Origin: Candidatus Sodalis pierantonius str. SOPE
GTDB taxonomy: Bacteria; Pseudomonadota; Gammaproteobacteria; Enterobacterales; Enterobacteriaceae
Direction: 5' to 3'
NCBI RefSeq assembly: GCF_000517405.1
Contig: NZ_CP006568.1
Span: forward strand, 1,178,001-1,242,000
DNA: 64,000 nucleotides
How positions within the stretch are numbered: the first letter of the stretch is position 1; the number at the start of each line of letters is the position of its first letter. Made by a program: the position numbers and the translations under genes. This document shows, piece by piece, positions 19,577 to 28,581 of this stretch. The notes below the pieces were generated by a model. It was not told where the DNA came from, did no database searches, and worked only from the letters and a program-made list of their open reading frames with translations.

Positions 19577-20211
19577 TAATCGGCCCACTTTTTTCTCAAG
19601 GATTCATGGTGTAATGCCAGCCATTGCAGGGCAATGACAGAGGCGGCGTTATCGATAACTCCCTCCTCCACCCAGCGGTACGCCTGTTCGCGGCTCACCG
19701 CATGGAGACGGATATCTTCATTTTCCTCCACCAGTCCATGGATACCCTCGGCTTTCAGCGCGTCCACTTCCCCCACCATCACCGTCAGGCGTTCGCTGGT
19801 GCCGCCAGGACTGGCCAGATAGCTTAGCATCCGTTTACAGCGGCCCACCGCAAGTCCCGTCTCCTCAACCGCTTCGCGCCGGGCAACCTGCTCCAGCGTT
19901 TCTCCCGGCTCAATCATACCGGTCACCAGCTCCAGCAGCCAGGGGGTCGGGCTGCTGTCATAGGCGGCGATGCGGATTTGCTCCAATAATATCACCTGGT
20001 CACGCCGCGCATCATAGGGTAATAGGACGACCGCATGCCCGCGCTCGAAGATTTCCCGAGTCACCGTCTGGCTCATGCCGCCATTAAACAGCCGGTGGCG
20101 GAAGTGGTAAAGTTCCATCTTGAAAAAGCCGTTATATAACGTCTCACGGGAAAGCATTTCAACATCATCATGGTCAAATGTCACCGGCGTGACAAAAGAA
20201 GAGGTCATCAT
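19576..20211 (-). CDS. nudF: ADP-ribose pyrophosphatase
   Basis: Nudix hydrolase that cleaves ADP-ribose to AMP and ribose-5-phosphate. 211 residues. The Nudix box is complete: [20 protein letters not shown] then TGL, near residues 96-118. The family C-terminal region [22 protein letters not shown] is also present. It is divergent from tolC and first in the nudF-yqiB-cpdA-yqiA-parE run. The frame is intact. Confidence 0.96.
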   Translation of the reverse strand: MMTSSFVTPVTFDHDDVEMLSRETLYNGFFKMELYHFRHRLFNGGMSQTVTREIFERGHAVVLLPYDARRDQVILLEQIRIAAYDSSPTPWLLELVTGMIEPGETLEQVARREAVEETGLAVGRCKRMLSYLASPGGTSERLTVMVGEVDALKAEGIHGLVEENEDIRLHAVSREQAYRWVEEGVIDNAASVIALQWLALHHESLRKKWAD

Positions 20212-20412
20212 AGCGCTCCTATTGGCAAATAACGCCGCCGGCCAGCCAGCTAAATCAGTCTGCCGGAAACTGACGGTTTATGATGGATTTTGTAAATAGC
20301 GCCGGCATGGCACGTTAAGCCACCTATTCCGTCCGGCAGTGTCTGCTAGAATTAGCCACAATTTTTTTAGTAGCGCTACCCTAGCAATTTTGCTGTTTCA
20401 AAAGGAATGCAA

Positions 20413-21861
20413 ATGAAGAAACTGCTCCCCCTCCTTATTGGACTGAGTCTTGGTGGCTTCAGTGCAATGAGTCAGGCAGAAAATCTGCTACAGGTGTATC
20501 AGCAGGCGAGACTGTCCAATCCGGATCTTCGCCGTTCCGCCGCCGATCGCGATGCAGCCTTTGAGAAAATCAATGAAAAGCGCGCCCCGCTGCTGCCTCA
20601 ATTGGGATTGGGAGCAGATTATACGTACACCCAGGGTTTTCGCGGCAACCGTGATATCAACTCTAACGCGTCCAGCGCCGCGCTACAGTTGACTCAGACC
20701 ATTTTCGACATATCCAAATGGCGTGCCCTGACCCTCCAGGAAAAAACGGCGGGTATTCAGGATGTCTCGTATCAAACCGACGAGCAATCGTTAATTCTTA
20801 ATACCGCTACCGCTTATTTTAACGTATTGAGCGCCATTGATACACTGTCTTATACCGAAGCGCAGAAGCAGGCGCTTTATCGCCAGTTGGATCAAACCAC
20901 CCAGCGCTTTAACGTCGGCCTGGTGGCCATTACGGATGTGCAGAATGCGCGCTCGAAATATGACACAGTTCTGGCTTCGGAAGTGAGCGCCCGTAACGAT
21001 CTGGACAATGCGCTAGAAGCGCTGCGCCAGATAACCGGCATTGATTATCCGCAGTTGGCGACGCTGAATATCGCAAGCTTCAAGACCCAGCGTACCGATG
21101 CGATTACCAATCTGTTGAAAGAAGCGGAAAACCAGAACCTCAGCCTGTTATCGGCGCGCCTGTCGCAGGATCTGGCCCGTGAACAAATTCGCTACTACCA
21201 GACCGGTCATATGCCGACGCTTGATCTCAACGCCTCGTCGACCGTCAGCAATACCGACTACAATGGCTCGCGCAATAATTCCGTCACCAATCCCGATAAG
21301 CATATCGGCGAAAACGCTATCGGTCTGAATCTGAACGTGCCTCTGTATAGCGGCGGTTCCGTCACTTCCCAGGTAAAGCAGGCGCAGTACAATTTCGTCA
21401 GCGCCAGCGAGCAGCTTGAAAGCGCGCATCGCACCATGGTCAGAACCCTGCGCTCGTCGTTCAACAATATTTCCGCCTCCATTAGCAGCATCAATGCTTA
21501 TGAACAGGCGGTAGTGTCGGCGCAAAGCTCCCTGGACGCCTCGGAAGCCGGCTACCAGGTGGGTACCCGCACTATCGTTGATGTGCTGGACGCCACTACC
21601 ACGCTTTATGATCGCAAGCGGAATCTCTCACAGGCGCGCTACGATTATCTGATTAATCAATTAAACCTCAAATCCGCTCTCGGCACGCTGAACGAAGCGG
21701 ATCTGGTGACGCTGAATAATACGCTCGGCAAAATAGTACCGACCGATCCGCAGACGGTAGCGCCGGAAAACGCCACGCAGGAAGCCCGGGCCGATGGCGC
21801 CGATATGTCGCGCAACGCCAATACCGCGCGAGCGATCACAGGGAAGTGTATAACTACGTAA
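20413..21861 (+). CDS. tolC: outer-membrane efflux channel TolC
   Basis: Trimeric outer-membrane channel used by tripartite efflux pumps and type I secretion. The ATG at 20413 (MKKLLPLLIGLSLGGFSAMS..AENL) matches the family start after AAAGGA; an ATG two codons upstream is possible. About 482 residues with the two TolC repeats (QLTQTIFDISKWRALTLQEK; RTIVDVLDATTTLYDRKRNL). The last about 25 residues, ending TARAITGKCITT, do not match the usual NPFRN-type end, so the tail may be altered by a small frameshift. The functional barrel and helices are complete. Confidence 0.94.
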   Translation: MKKLLPLLIGLSLGGFSAMSQAENLLQVYQQARLSNPDLRRSAADRDAAFEKINEKRAPLLPQLGLGADYTYTQGFRGNRDINSNASSAALQLTQTIFDISKWRALTLQEKTAGIQDVSYQTDEQSLILNTATAYFNVLSAIDTLSYTEAQKQALYRQLDQTTQRFNVGLVAITDVQNARSKYDTVLASEVSARNDLDNALEALRQITGIDYPQLATLNIASFKTQRTDAITNLLKEAENQNLSLLSARLSQDLAREQIRYYQTGHMPTLDLNASSTVSNTDYNGSRNNSVTNPDKHIGENAIGLNLNVPLYSGGSVTSQVKQAQYNFVSASEQLESAHRTMVRTLRSSFNNISASISSINAYEQAVVSAQSSLDASEAGYQVGTRTIVDVLDATTTLYDRKRNLSQARYDYLINQLNLKSALGTLNEADLVTLNNTLGKIVPTDPQTVAPENATQEARADGADMSRNANTARAITGKCITT

Positions 21862-21964
21862 AGATCCCGGATGTAGGCGGCCCATGCTTCATTTATCACC
21901 GTTTTTCCCCTATTCTACAGTGACTTCTCTGGGTCGCAGTGACTATTAATAAAGCAGGAACATA

Positions 21965-22600
21965 ATGAAACGCACTAAACAGATTAATCACGCCAGCTTT
22001 CGCAAGCATTGGCGCGTTTACCGTATGGCGCCCATCGCGCTGGCCGTCGGTGCCGTTTTTGTACTGGCCGGCTGTGAAAAAAGCGACGAAAACGTTTCGC
22101 TGTACATGAACAGCGACGACTGTACGCGCGCCAAACCCTCACTGAGCGAACAGTGCACCACCGCTTATAACAGCGCGCAGCAGGAAGCGGTGAAAACCGC
22201 CCCCAAATACGCCTCCCGCGCCGACTGCGTGGCGGAGTTCGGCGAAGATCAATGCACCCAGGTCCCGGCGCAGGCCGGCATGGCGGCGGAATCCCAGCAC
22301 AGCGGCGGCATGTGGATGCCGTTGATGGCGGGCTATATGATGGGCGGCGGTTATGCGCAGCAGCCGCTGTTCAGCTCGCGCGCCGCCAATAGTCCGGCGC
22401 GCGGCCAGTTTGTCGACGCCAGCGGCCGCAGCTACGGGGCGGCCACCAGCGGCCGGTTGATGACCGTGCCCAAGACCGCCCTGGCGCCTAAGCCGGCAAC
22501 CACTCAGACCATTACCCGCGGCGGCTTCGGCGAGACCGTCGCCAAACAGAGCGCCATGCGCACCAGCAGCGGCACCACGCACCGCACCATGGGCGGCTAA
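21965..22600 (+). CDS. ygiB: DUF1190 protein YgiB
   Basis: YgiB-family protein of 211 residues. The basic N-terminus leads to a hydrophobic segment and a lipobox-like FVLAGC near residue 37, so a membrane-anchored or lipoprotein form is likely. Later parts are rich in Gly/Met ([20 protein letters not shown]) and Thr/Ser. No catalytic motif is visible. ygiC starts 6 bp downstream, and the tolC-ygiB-ygiC order follows E. coli. The frame is intact. Confidence 0.92.
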   Translation: MKRTKQINHASFRKHWRVYRMAPIALAVGAVFVLAGCEKSDENVSLYMNSDDCTRAKPSLSEQCTTAYNSAQQEAVKTAPKYASRADCVAEFGEDQCTQVPAQAGMAAESQHSGGMWMPLMAGYMMGGGYAQQPLFSSRAANSPARGQFVDASGRSYGAATSGRLMTVPKTALAPKPATTQTITRGGFGETVAKQSAMRTSSGTTHRTMGG

Positions 22601-22606
22601 CGGGAC

Positions 22607-23770
22607 ATGAAACGAGTTACCCTCAGCGAAAGGCCGGACTGGCGCGAGAAAGCCACCGAGTACGGCTTTAATTTTCATACCCTATACGGCGAGCCTTACT
22701 GGTGCGAGGACGCTTACTATCAGTTCACCCTGGCGCAAATCGAAACGCTGGAGGACGCCACCGCCGAGATTCATCAGATGTGCTTGCAGGTGGTGGATAA
22801 AGTGGTGGCCAGCGACGAGCTCATGACCAAATTCCGGATCCCCCGGCATACCTGGTCGTTTGTACGCAACGCCTGGCAAACGCGTCAGCCGTCGCTCTAT
22901 TCGCGCCTGGATCTGGTCTATGACGGCCAGCACCCGCCAAAACTGTTGGAAAACAATGCCGATACGCCCACCTCCCTGTACGAAGCGGCGTTCTTTCAAT
23001 GGATTTGGCTGGAGGATCAATTAAACGCCGGGCAGTTGCCGGCCAACGCCGACCAGTATAATAGCCTTCAGGAGAAGCTTATCGGCCGCTTCGCCGAACT
23101 TCAGTCGCAGCACGGTTTCAGCCTGCTGCACCTGGCCTGCTGCCAGGATACCGAAGAAGATCGCGGCACGGTACAGTATCTCCAGGATTGCGCCACGGAA
23201 GCCGGGTTGCCCAATACGTTTCTTTATATTGAAGAGCTGGGGCTGGGGGAGAAAGGGCAATTTACCGATATGCAGGATCAGGTCATCAGCAACTTGTTCA
23301 AGCTCTATCCGTGGGAGTTCATGCTGCGCGAAATGTTCTCTACCAAGCTGGAAGACGCCTGCGTGCGCTGGCTCGAACCCGCCTGGAAATGCATTTTGTC
23401 CAACAAGGCGCTGCTGCCGATGCTTTGGCAGATGTTTCCCGACCATCCCAATTTGCTGCCGGCCTATTTTTTTGCCGAAGACGATTTCCCGCCGATGGAC
23501 AACTATGTCGTGAAACCGCTGTTCTCGCGGGAAGGCGCTAACGTGCGGGTCTTCGAGCAAGGGCGGGAGACCGCGCGGGTGGAGGGCCCCTACGGCGAAG
23601 AGGGGTCGATTGTCCAGGCCTTTTGCCCGCTGCCCCGCTTCGGCGACAGCTATACGGTGATCGGCAGCTGGCTGGTTAACGATCAACCTTGCGGCATCGG
23701 TCTGCGCGAAGACAGGCAGATCATTACCCAGGATCTCTCCCGCTTTTATCCTCACATTATCGTTGATTGA
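22607..23770 (+). CDS. ygiC: ATP-grasp ligase of the glutathionylspermidine synthase family
   Basis: 387 residues, related to the synthetase half of glutathionylspermidine synthase; the actual substrate of YgiC is not established. Family stretches include [14 protein letters not shown] at the start, [20 protein letters not shown], and the ATP-grasp region [14 protein letters not shown] with [11 protein letters not shown] and [18 protein letters not shown]. It is coupled to ygiB. The frame is intact. Confidence 0.93.
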   Translation: MKRVTLSERPDWREKATEYGFNFHTLYGEPYWCEDAYYQFTLAQIETLEDATAEIHQMCLQVVDKVVASDELMTKFRIPRHTWSFVRNAWQTRQPSLYSRLDLVYDGQHPPKLLENNADTPTSLYEAAFFQWIWLEDQLNAGQLPANADQYNSLQEKLIGRFAELQSQHGFSLLHLACCQDTEEDRGTVQYLQDCATEAGLPNTFLYIEELGLGEKGQFTDMQDQVISNLFKLYPWEFMLREMFSTKLEDACVRWLEPAWKCILSNKALLPMLWQMFPDHPNLLPAYFFAEDDFPPMDNYVVKPLFSREGANVRVFEQGRETARVEGPYGEEGSIVQAFCPLPRFGDSYTVIGSWLVNDQPCGIGLREDRQIITQDLSRFYPHIIVD

Positions 23771-23804
23771 TCCTGCGGTGGCGCAGTGATGCCGCGCCGC
23801 CGCC

Positions 23805-24588
23805 TTAGCCCACCTGCACCGACAGCATACTGATGGACCCCAGCGTGATACCGTCCACGGGTACAGTGACCGGCTCATCGCCGATCCGGCTGCCCAGCAC
23901 ATACAGCAAAGGCAAAAAGTGCTCCGGCGACGGGTTGGACAGCGCAGCATCCTGATGCTGCCGATACTCTATCAGCGGATGCGGTTCCTCTTGCGCACTG
24001 AGGTTTCCGCGCACAAACTGATCGAACGACAGTGCCCATGGGTAAGGTTCAGCCTCGTCCTGCCAGCGTACCGTGCGCAGGTTATGTACTACAATTGCCG
24101 CTGTCCACCAGCATCACGCCTTCATCGCGCAGCGCGGCCAGTTTTCTCCCGAGGGCGAAATGGTAAGCGGCATCGCGCGTCGCGTCGATGCTGAGTTGCA
24201 CCACCGGAATATCCGCCTCGGGATACATTTTAATGAGTACGCCCCAGATGCCGTGGTCCAACCCCCATTCGCCGGTATCGGCATGCACCGCCACCGGCGC
24301 CAGCAGAGACTGTACTTGTTGCGCCAGCGCAGGCGATCCCGGCGCCGGGTAACGCTTATCGAATAGCGCCTGCGGAAACCCGCCGAAATCGTGTAGGGTG
24401 CGCGGCTGCGCCATGGCGGTGACGGCGGTGCCCTGCGTATACCAATGGGCCGAAATGGCCACGATGGCCTTCGGCCGCGGCAGTGTCTGACCCAGCTGTT
24501 GCCAGGTATGAGTATAGCGGTTGTCTTCCAGCACGTTCATCGGACTGCCGTGACCGAGGAAAAGGGCGGGCATGCGTGGGCTACTCAT
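23805..24588 (-). pseudogene. ygiD: 4,5-DOPA dioxygenase extradiol-type protein, frameshifted
   Basis: LigB-like non-haem dioxygenase family. The N-terminal part runs from MSSPRMPALFLGHGSPMNVL through ISAHWYTQG to MLVDSGN. Near 24093 one extra T turns the expected GNVVHNLRTVRW into NCST and a stop. In the next frame the protein resumes (VVHNLRTVRW, YPWALSFDQFV) and ends in GSISMLSVQVG. A single +1 insertion explains the break. The order ygiC-ygiD is as in E. coli, with ygiD on the opposite strand. Confidence 0.9.
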
Positions 24589-24717
24589 CGGGTATCCTTA
24601 TTCGTTGTGCGTCGCTTACGGCGGCTGATGACATCACATTAGCGCTTTTCGCCGCGCAAAGAATCGAGATAACGATGATGAAGATAATCAGGAAAATTGA
24701 ATAACCGAGGCCAACAA

Positions 24718-25411
24718 ATGAAAACAGCATTGCTATTTGGCGCCAGCGGATTAGTGGGCGGTAATCTTTTGTCCATCTTGTTAGGTCATCGCGTCTACGG
24801 GCAGGTCATCACGGTAGTTAGGCGAGAGCTGCCGCTGCGCCATCCGCAGCTGACACAACTCATCGGCGATATCGACACGCTGCCCGCCCAGGCGGACGCG
24901 CTGGCGGCGGAGGATGTGTTTATCGCCCTCGGGACTACCCGCAAAAATAGCCCCGATCGGTGAGACTATTACCGCATCGATCATGATTATCCCCTGCTGG
25001 CGGCGCGGCTGGCTCTCGAACAGGGCGCGCGTTCGCTATCGCTGGTGTCAGCGGTGGGCGCGAGCGTCGGCTCTTACGCGTCGTATCTGCGTATTAAAGG
25101 GGAAACGGAACGGGATATTATTGCCCTACACCCTACACCCTACACCCTACACCCTACACCCTACACGGACGCATCTTTTTCGGCCCGGCATGATCCTGGG
25201 CGAGCGGCAAGAGCGCCGCCCGCTGGAGAGAGGGCTCAACCGCGTATGGCCGCGGCTGGATCCGGTACTGCGGGGACGGGCGAAAAAATACCGCGCCATA
25301 ACGGCGGCGGATATCGCGGCGGCGATGGTTGCCGCCGTGCAGCTCTCCACAGATGAAGTGATGATTTACACCTGGCAGGAAATGCGGAGCTTAGCGCTGG
25401 CGACCCACTGA
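24718..25411 (+). pseudogene. NAD(P)-binding oxidoreductase, nonsense plus tandem-repeat expansion
   Basis: Rossmann-fold protein of the atypical SDR/NAD(P)H-binding group. It starts MKTALLFGASGLVGGNLL with the GASGLVG dinucleotide motif, and later has LVSAVGA and YLRIKGETERDII (Y-x3-K-like). Two lesions: a TGA at 24961 where CGA (Arg) is likely native (the frame resumes DYYRIDHDYPLLAARLAL), and six copies of CCCTACA at 25124-25165 that put the C-terminal part (FRPGMILGERQERRPLERG) in another frame. Two or five copies would restore the frame. The exact function is unknown. Confidence 0.82.
25124..25165 (+). repeat. heptanucleotide tandem repeat, CCCTACA x 6
   Basis: Six perfect head-to-tail copies of CCCTACA (42 bp) lie inside the oxidoreductase gene. 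The unit is not a multiple of three, so each slip changes the reading frame. Counting frames, the upstream and downstream coding parts agree only if the copy number is 2 or 5 (mod 3). This is a classic substrate for slipped-strand mutation. Confidence 0.97.
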
Positions 25412-25431
25412 CGCACCCCCAGCCAGGACGG

Positions 25432-26085
25432 TCAGCTTACTTCGCGCGCCAGAGCGCGACGATAGGTCACCAGATCTTCAATGGTGAGCACCGGCATGTC
25501 GTGGCGCCGGGCAAAGGCCACAATTTCCGGCGCATGCGCCATAGTGCCATCGTCATTGGTCACTTCGCACAGCACGCCCGCCGGCTTCAGGCCGGCGAGG
25601 GTGGTTAAATCCACGGCCGCTTCGGTATGCCCCCCGCGCACCAGTACGCCGCCCGGCTGCGCGCGCAGCGGGAACACATGCCCAGGACGGTTAAGATCGG
25701 TGGGTTTGGCGTTATCTTTGATGGCGGCCCGAATTGTCGTCAGGCGATCGGCGGCGGATACCCCGGTGCTGACCCCTTCAGCGGCTTCGATAGTGACGGT
25801 AAACGCTGTCTGATAATGACTGCTGTTACGTTCAACCATCATCGGCAGCGCCAATTGCTGTCGGCGCTCTTCAGTCAGGCACAGGCACACGATACCACTG
25901 CCGTGGCGAATGGCTAGCGCCATCTGCTCAACGGTCATGTTTTCCGCGGCGAATATCATATCGCCTTCATTTTCACGATCTTCATCGTCCAGTACCAGTA
26001 CTCCGCGGCCGTTGCGCAGCGCCTTCAGCACGTTTTCCACGCGTTGGAGCGGAGAACCGAATTCGGAAAGAAGCGTCTGATTCAT
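25432..26085 (-). CDS. ribB: 3,4-dihydroxy-2-butanone 4-phosphate synthase
   Basis: Makes the four-carbon precursor of riboflavin from ribulose-5-phosphate. 217 residues with the acidic loop [16 protein letters not shown] (near residue 33), then [11 protein letters not shown] and the [16 protein letters not shown] region with the catalytic His. The start [17 protein letters not shown] matches the enterobacterial enzyme. An FMN riboswitch lies upstream on the same strand, so expression should fall when FMN is abundant. The frame is intact. Confidence 0.97.
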   Translation of the reverse strand: MNQTLLSEFGSPLQRVENVLKALRNGRGVLVLDDEDRENEGDMIFAAENMTVEQMALAIRHGSGIVCLCLTEERRQQLALPMMVERNSSHYQTAFTVTIEAAEGVSTGVSAADRLTTIRAAIKDNAKPTDLNRPGHVFPLRAQPGGVLVRGGHTEAAVDLTTLAGLKPAGVLCEVTNDDGTMAHAPEIVAFARRHDMPVLTIEDLVTYRRALAREVS

Positions 26086-26164
26086 GGTAAATAAAACCTC
26101 ATAATTGATATGGATTACCAGAATCAGGGCAGACTTAGGAGCGGCCGCGAACGGGCCAAAAAAT

Positions 26165-26310
26165 AACTCCCATCCGGACTATCACCGTCGGCCCCGGAAT
26201 TACACCGGATCTGCTGACCTCAGATTGCACGCAACCTGAGCGCTCGCGGGCTTCCTGTGCAATAATTTAGCCAGGTTTACCGCCGGTGGGGAATTGCACC
26301 CCGCCCTGGG
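26165..26310 (-). promoter_or_regulatory. FMN riboswitch (RFN element) of ribB
   Basis: On the minus strand the conserved RFN blocks are readable in order. The 5' block is AGGGCGGGGTGCAATTCCCC followed by ACCGGCGGT. The middle has GCCCGCGAGCG and GATCCGGTGTAATTCCGGGG. The 3' block is GGTGATAGTCCGGATGGGAG. It ends about 80 bp before the ribB start. It binds FMN and represses ribB expression; this is established for the enterobacterial element. Confidence 0.96.
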
Positions 26311-26446
26311 AATAAGCAGAAATACTATAGCGCCAACCCGCTGCCGAGGCAATTAGCAAACGCATAATTTCAATGAATGCTTTTGTTTCCACTCAGGGGG
26401 AACTGGCATTACACTTAATGCATTCTGACCAGTTAGGGAGCCGACG

Positions 26447-26860
26447 ATGATTGATCCAAAGAAACTTGAACAGCTTGCCCGCCAGGTGCAGGAATCGCTG
26501 CCGAAAGGCATTCGCGATTTGGGCGACGATGTGGAAAAAAAGATCCGTCAGGTGCTGCAAAACCAGTTCAGCCGAATGGACTTGGTCAGCCGCGAGGAAT
26601 TTGACGTGCAGACCCAGGTGCTGTTGCGCACCCGAGAGAAACTGAGTCAATTGGAACTGCACCTTAACGCGCTGGAAACCATGCCGAAAAGCGATCCGCT
26701 GGTCAGCCCGGCGGCGCCTGCCGGAGCCGCGGCGGGAGCGAAACCAGCGAGCGTGAGCGGCGTGGACGACACCACCAGCGTTTCCCCCGCTGAACAGGCG
26801 GTGCCGGAGGGCGGCAGCGCGGCCGACAAGCCGGCCAAAGACACCTTCAAGAAGCTATAA
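26447..26860 (+). CDS. ubiK: ubiquinone biosynthesis accessory factor UbiK
   Basis: Small coiled-coil protein that binds lipids and UbiJ and supports aerobic ubiquinone synthesis. Residues 1-75 follow E. coli UbiK/YqiC ([18 protein letters not shown], then [20 protein letters not shown] and TREKLSQLE). The total is 137 residues against about 96 in E. coli. The extra C-terminal half is an Ala/Pro/Lys-rich low-complexity tail ([13 protein letters not shown], ending KDTFKKL). It is divergent from ribB, as in E. coli. The core is intact. Confidence 0.93.
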   Translation: MIDPKKLEQLARQVQESLPKGIRDLGDDVEKKIRQVLQNQFSRMDLVSREEFDVQTQVLLRTREKLSQLELHLNALETMPKSDPLVSPAAPAGAAAGAKPASVSGVDDTTSVSPAEQAVPEGGSAADKPAKDTFKKL

Positions 26861-26879
26861 CGGCCCTAGCCCCTTGCGG

Positions 26880-26907
26880 CGTCAGCGGCAACGATGCCCC
26901 GCTGACG
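26880..26907. terminator. hairpin between convergent ubiK and hldE
   Basis: CGTCAGCGG / CCGCTGACG, a perfect 9-bp stem with a 10-nt loop, 20 bp after the ubiK stop. There is no U-tract on either side, so it is a weak terminator candidate or an mRNA 3'-end stabiliser shared by the two convergent genes. Confidence 0.4.
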
Positions 26908-26931
26908 TGCCGCTCGCCTCGACCAGGACGG

Positions 26932-26942
26932 CCCCCCCCCCC
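26932..26942 (+). repeat. poly-C tract (11 C)
   Basis: Uninterrupted run of eleven C residues 10 bp beyond the hldE stop codon, in the ubiK-hldE gap. It has no coding effect. It is one of three G/C homopolymers of 10 or more in this window; the others are at 45033 and 53372. Confidence 0.95.
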
Positions 26943-26952
26943 GGCGCGCGCC

Positions 26953-28386
26953 TTATCCTCGCTCGCCGCGTTTAATGGCGTTGATGATATTGGTGGTGGA
27001 ACAGCCGTCTTCAAAATTCAGCACCAGCACGTCGCCCCCGTTGTCCCAGACCTCCTTGCTGCTGGCGATCTGATGCGGCTGATAGTCGCCGCCCTTGACC
27101 AGCACATCCGGCAGTACGTCGGCAATTAACCGCTGCGGCGTGTCCTCACTAAAAGGCACCACCCAGTCCACCGCTTCGAGCGCCGCCAGGACGGTCATGC
27201 GCTGCGCCAGAGGATTTACCGGGCGGCTTTCCCCTTTGAGACGCTTGGTGGAATCATCGCTGTTTACCGCCACGACAAGCCGGTCGCCCAACCTGCGGGC
27301 GTTGGCGAGATAGCTGACGTGGCCCGCATGCAAGATGTCGAAGATACCGTTGGTCATCACCACCTTTTCGCCGCGCTGGCGCGCCAGCGCCACGGCCTGC
27401 TTCAGTTCGCTTTCGGTCATGACGCCAAAGCCCGTTTTGGCGCGGCCGCGGATGGCGTTTTCCAACTCGATGGGGCTGACGGTCGACGTACCCAATTTCC
27501 CGACCACCACGCCCGCCGCGGCATTGGCCAGAAAACAGGACTCCTCCAGGCTATTGCCAGCGACCAGCGCGGCGGCCAGCACGCCAATGACCGTATCCCC
27601 GGCGCCGGTCATATCGTAGACCTCCTGCGCCTGGGTCGGTAAATTCAACGGATCTTTACCCGGCTGCAGTAGGGTCATCCCCTGCTCCGACCGGGTAATC
27701 AGCAGCGCCGAAAGCTGATAGTCGGCGATGATTTTCATGCCGCGGCTCACCAGCGTTTCCTCATCTTTGCAAGCCCCTGCCACCGCCTCGAACTCGGACA
27801 GGTTTGGCGTCAGCAGCGTCGCCCCTTGATAGCGGCTGAAGTCGGTACCTTTCGGGTCGACAAGCACCGGCACGCCGGCGGCCCGCGCCAGCGTAATCAT
27901 CTCGCGCACGCGCGCCAGCGCGCCTTTTGCATAGTCGGACAGCACCAGCGCGCCGGTTTTCGGCAACGCGAGCTGGATACACTCTAACATGGGAGCGGCG
28001 TCGACATCGTCGAAGCCCTGCTCGAAATCCAGGCGGATAAGCTGTTGATTACGTGATAACACCCGCAGCTTGGTTATCGTGGGATGGGTAGCAACGGCAA
28101 CAAAATCGCAGATCACCGCCACTTCGCTAAGCCGCGCGCCCAGGGCGCGGGCGGCGTCGTCAATGCCGGTCAGGCCGACCAGGCGCGAATGACAGCCCAG
28201 CGCGGCGATATTCATCGCGACGTTGGCGGCCCCGCCGGGACGCTCCTCAATAGCGTCCACTTTTACGATAGGCACCGGCGCTTCCGGTGAAATCCGGCTG
28301 GTAGGACCGTACCAGTATCGGTCCAACATCACATCGCCCACGACCAGCACGCTCGCCCGGCGGAAATCAGGCAAGGTCACTTTCAT
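26953..28386 (-). CDS. hldE: bifunctional heptose-7-phosphate kinase / heptose-1-phosphate adenylyltransferase
   Basis: Makes ADP-heptose for the LPS inner core. 477 residues as in E. coli. The N-terminal ribokinase-type domain has [14 protein letters not shown] (near residue 52) and the catalytic [15 protein letters not shown] (near residue 260). The C-terminal nucleotidyltransferase has [20 protein letters not shown] with HAGH (near residue 355). Both domains are complete. It lies downstream of glnE, as in E. coli, and since glnE is broken it may depend on a promoter near 28400-28580. Confidence 0.97.
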   Translation of the reverse strand: MKVTLPDFRRASVLVVGDVMLDRYWYGPTSRISPEAPVPIVKVDAIEERPGGAANVAMNIAALGCHSRLVGLTGIDDAARALGARLSEVAVICDFVAVATHPTITKLRVLSRNQQLIRLDFEQGFDDVDAAPMLECIQLALPKTGALVLSDYAKGALARVREMITLARAAGVPVLVDPKGTDFSRYQGATLLTPNLSEFEAVAGACKDEETLVSRGMKIIADYQLSALLITRSEQGMTLLQPGKDPLNLPTQAQEVYDMTGAGDTVIGVLAAALVAGNSLEESCFLANAAAGVVVGKLGTSTVSPIELENAIRGRAKTGFGVMTESELKQAVALARQRGEKVVMTNGIFDILHAGHVSYLANARRLGDRLVVAVNSDDSTKRLKGESRPVNPLAQRMTVLAALEAVDWVVPFSEDTPQRLIADVLPDVLVKGGDYQPHQIASSKEVWDNGGDVLVLNFEDGCSTTNIINAIKRGERG

Positions 28387-28581
28387 CCACTCGCTCCAAA
28401 GAGATCCTGTTCAAGGGGCGCAATAATATCACAGGCGGGAGAAATTCGCCCCCTGCGGCGCCTGGCGCTGGCCCGCCCGCGCCAGCGCCGCGTAGTCGAA
28501 CCCTTGCTGCGTACCAATGCCGAGTGCAGCGCGCACCCGCGAACACATGGCGCTTCGCGATTGCGGCAGCCACGGCGCCCC

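Noticed and set aside
25124..25165. CCCTACA array as a CRISPR or telomere-like array
   Set aside because: There are no spacers and the unit is 7 bp with perfect tandem copies in a coding frame; it is a simple slippage repeat. No CRISPR array was found in the window.
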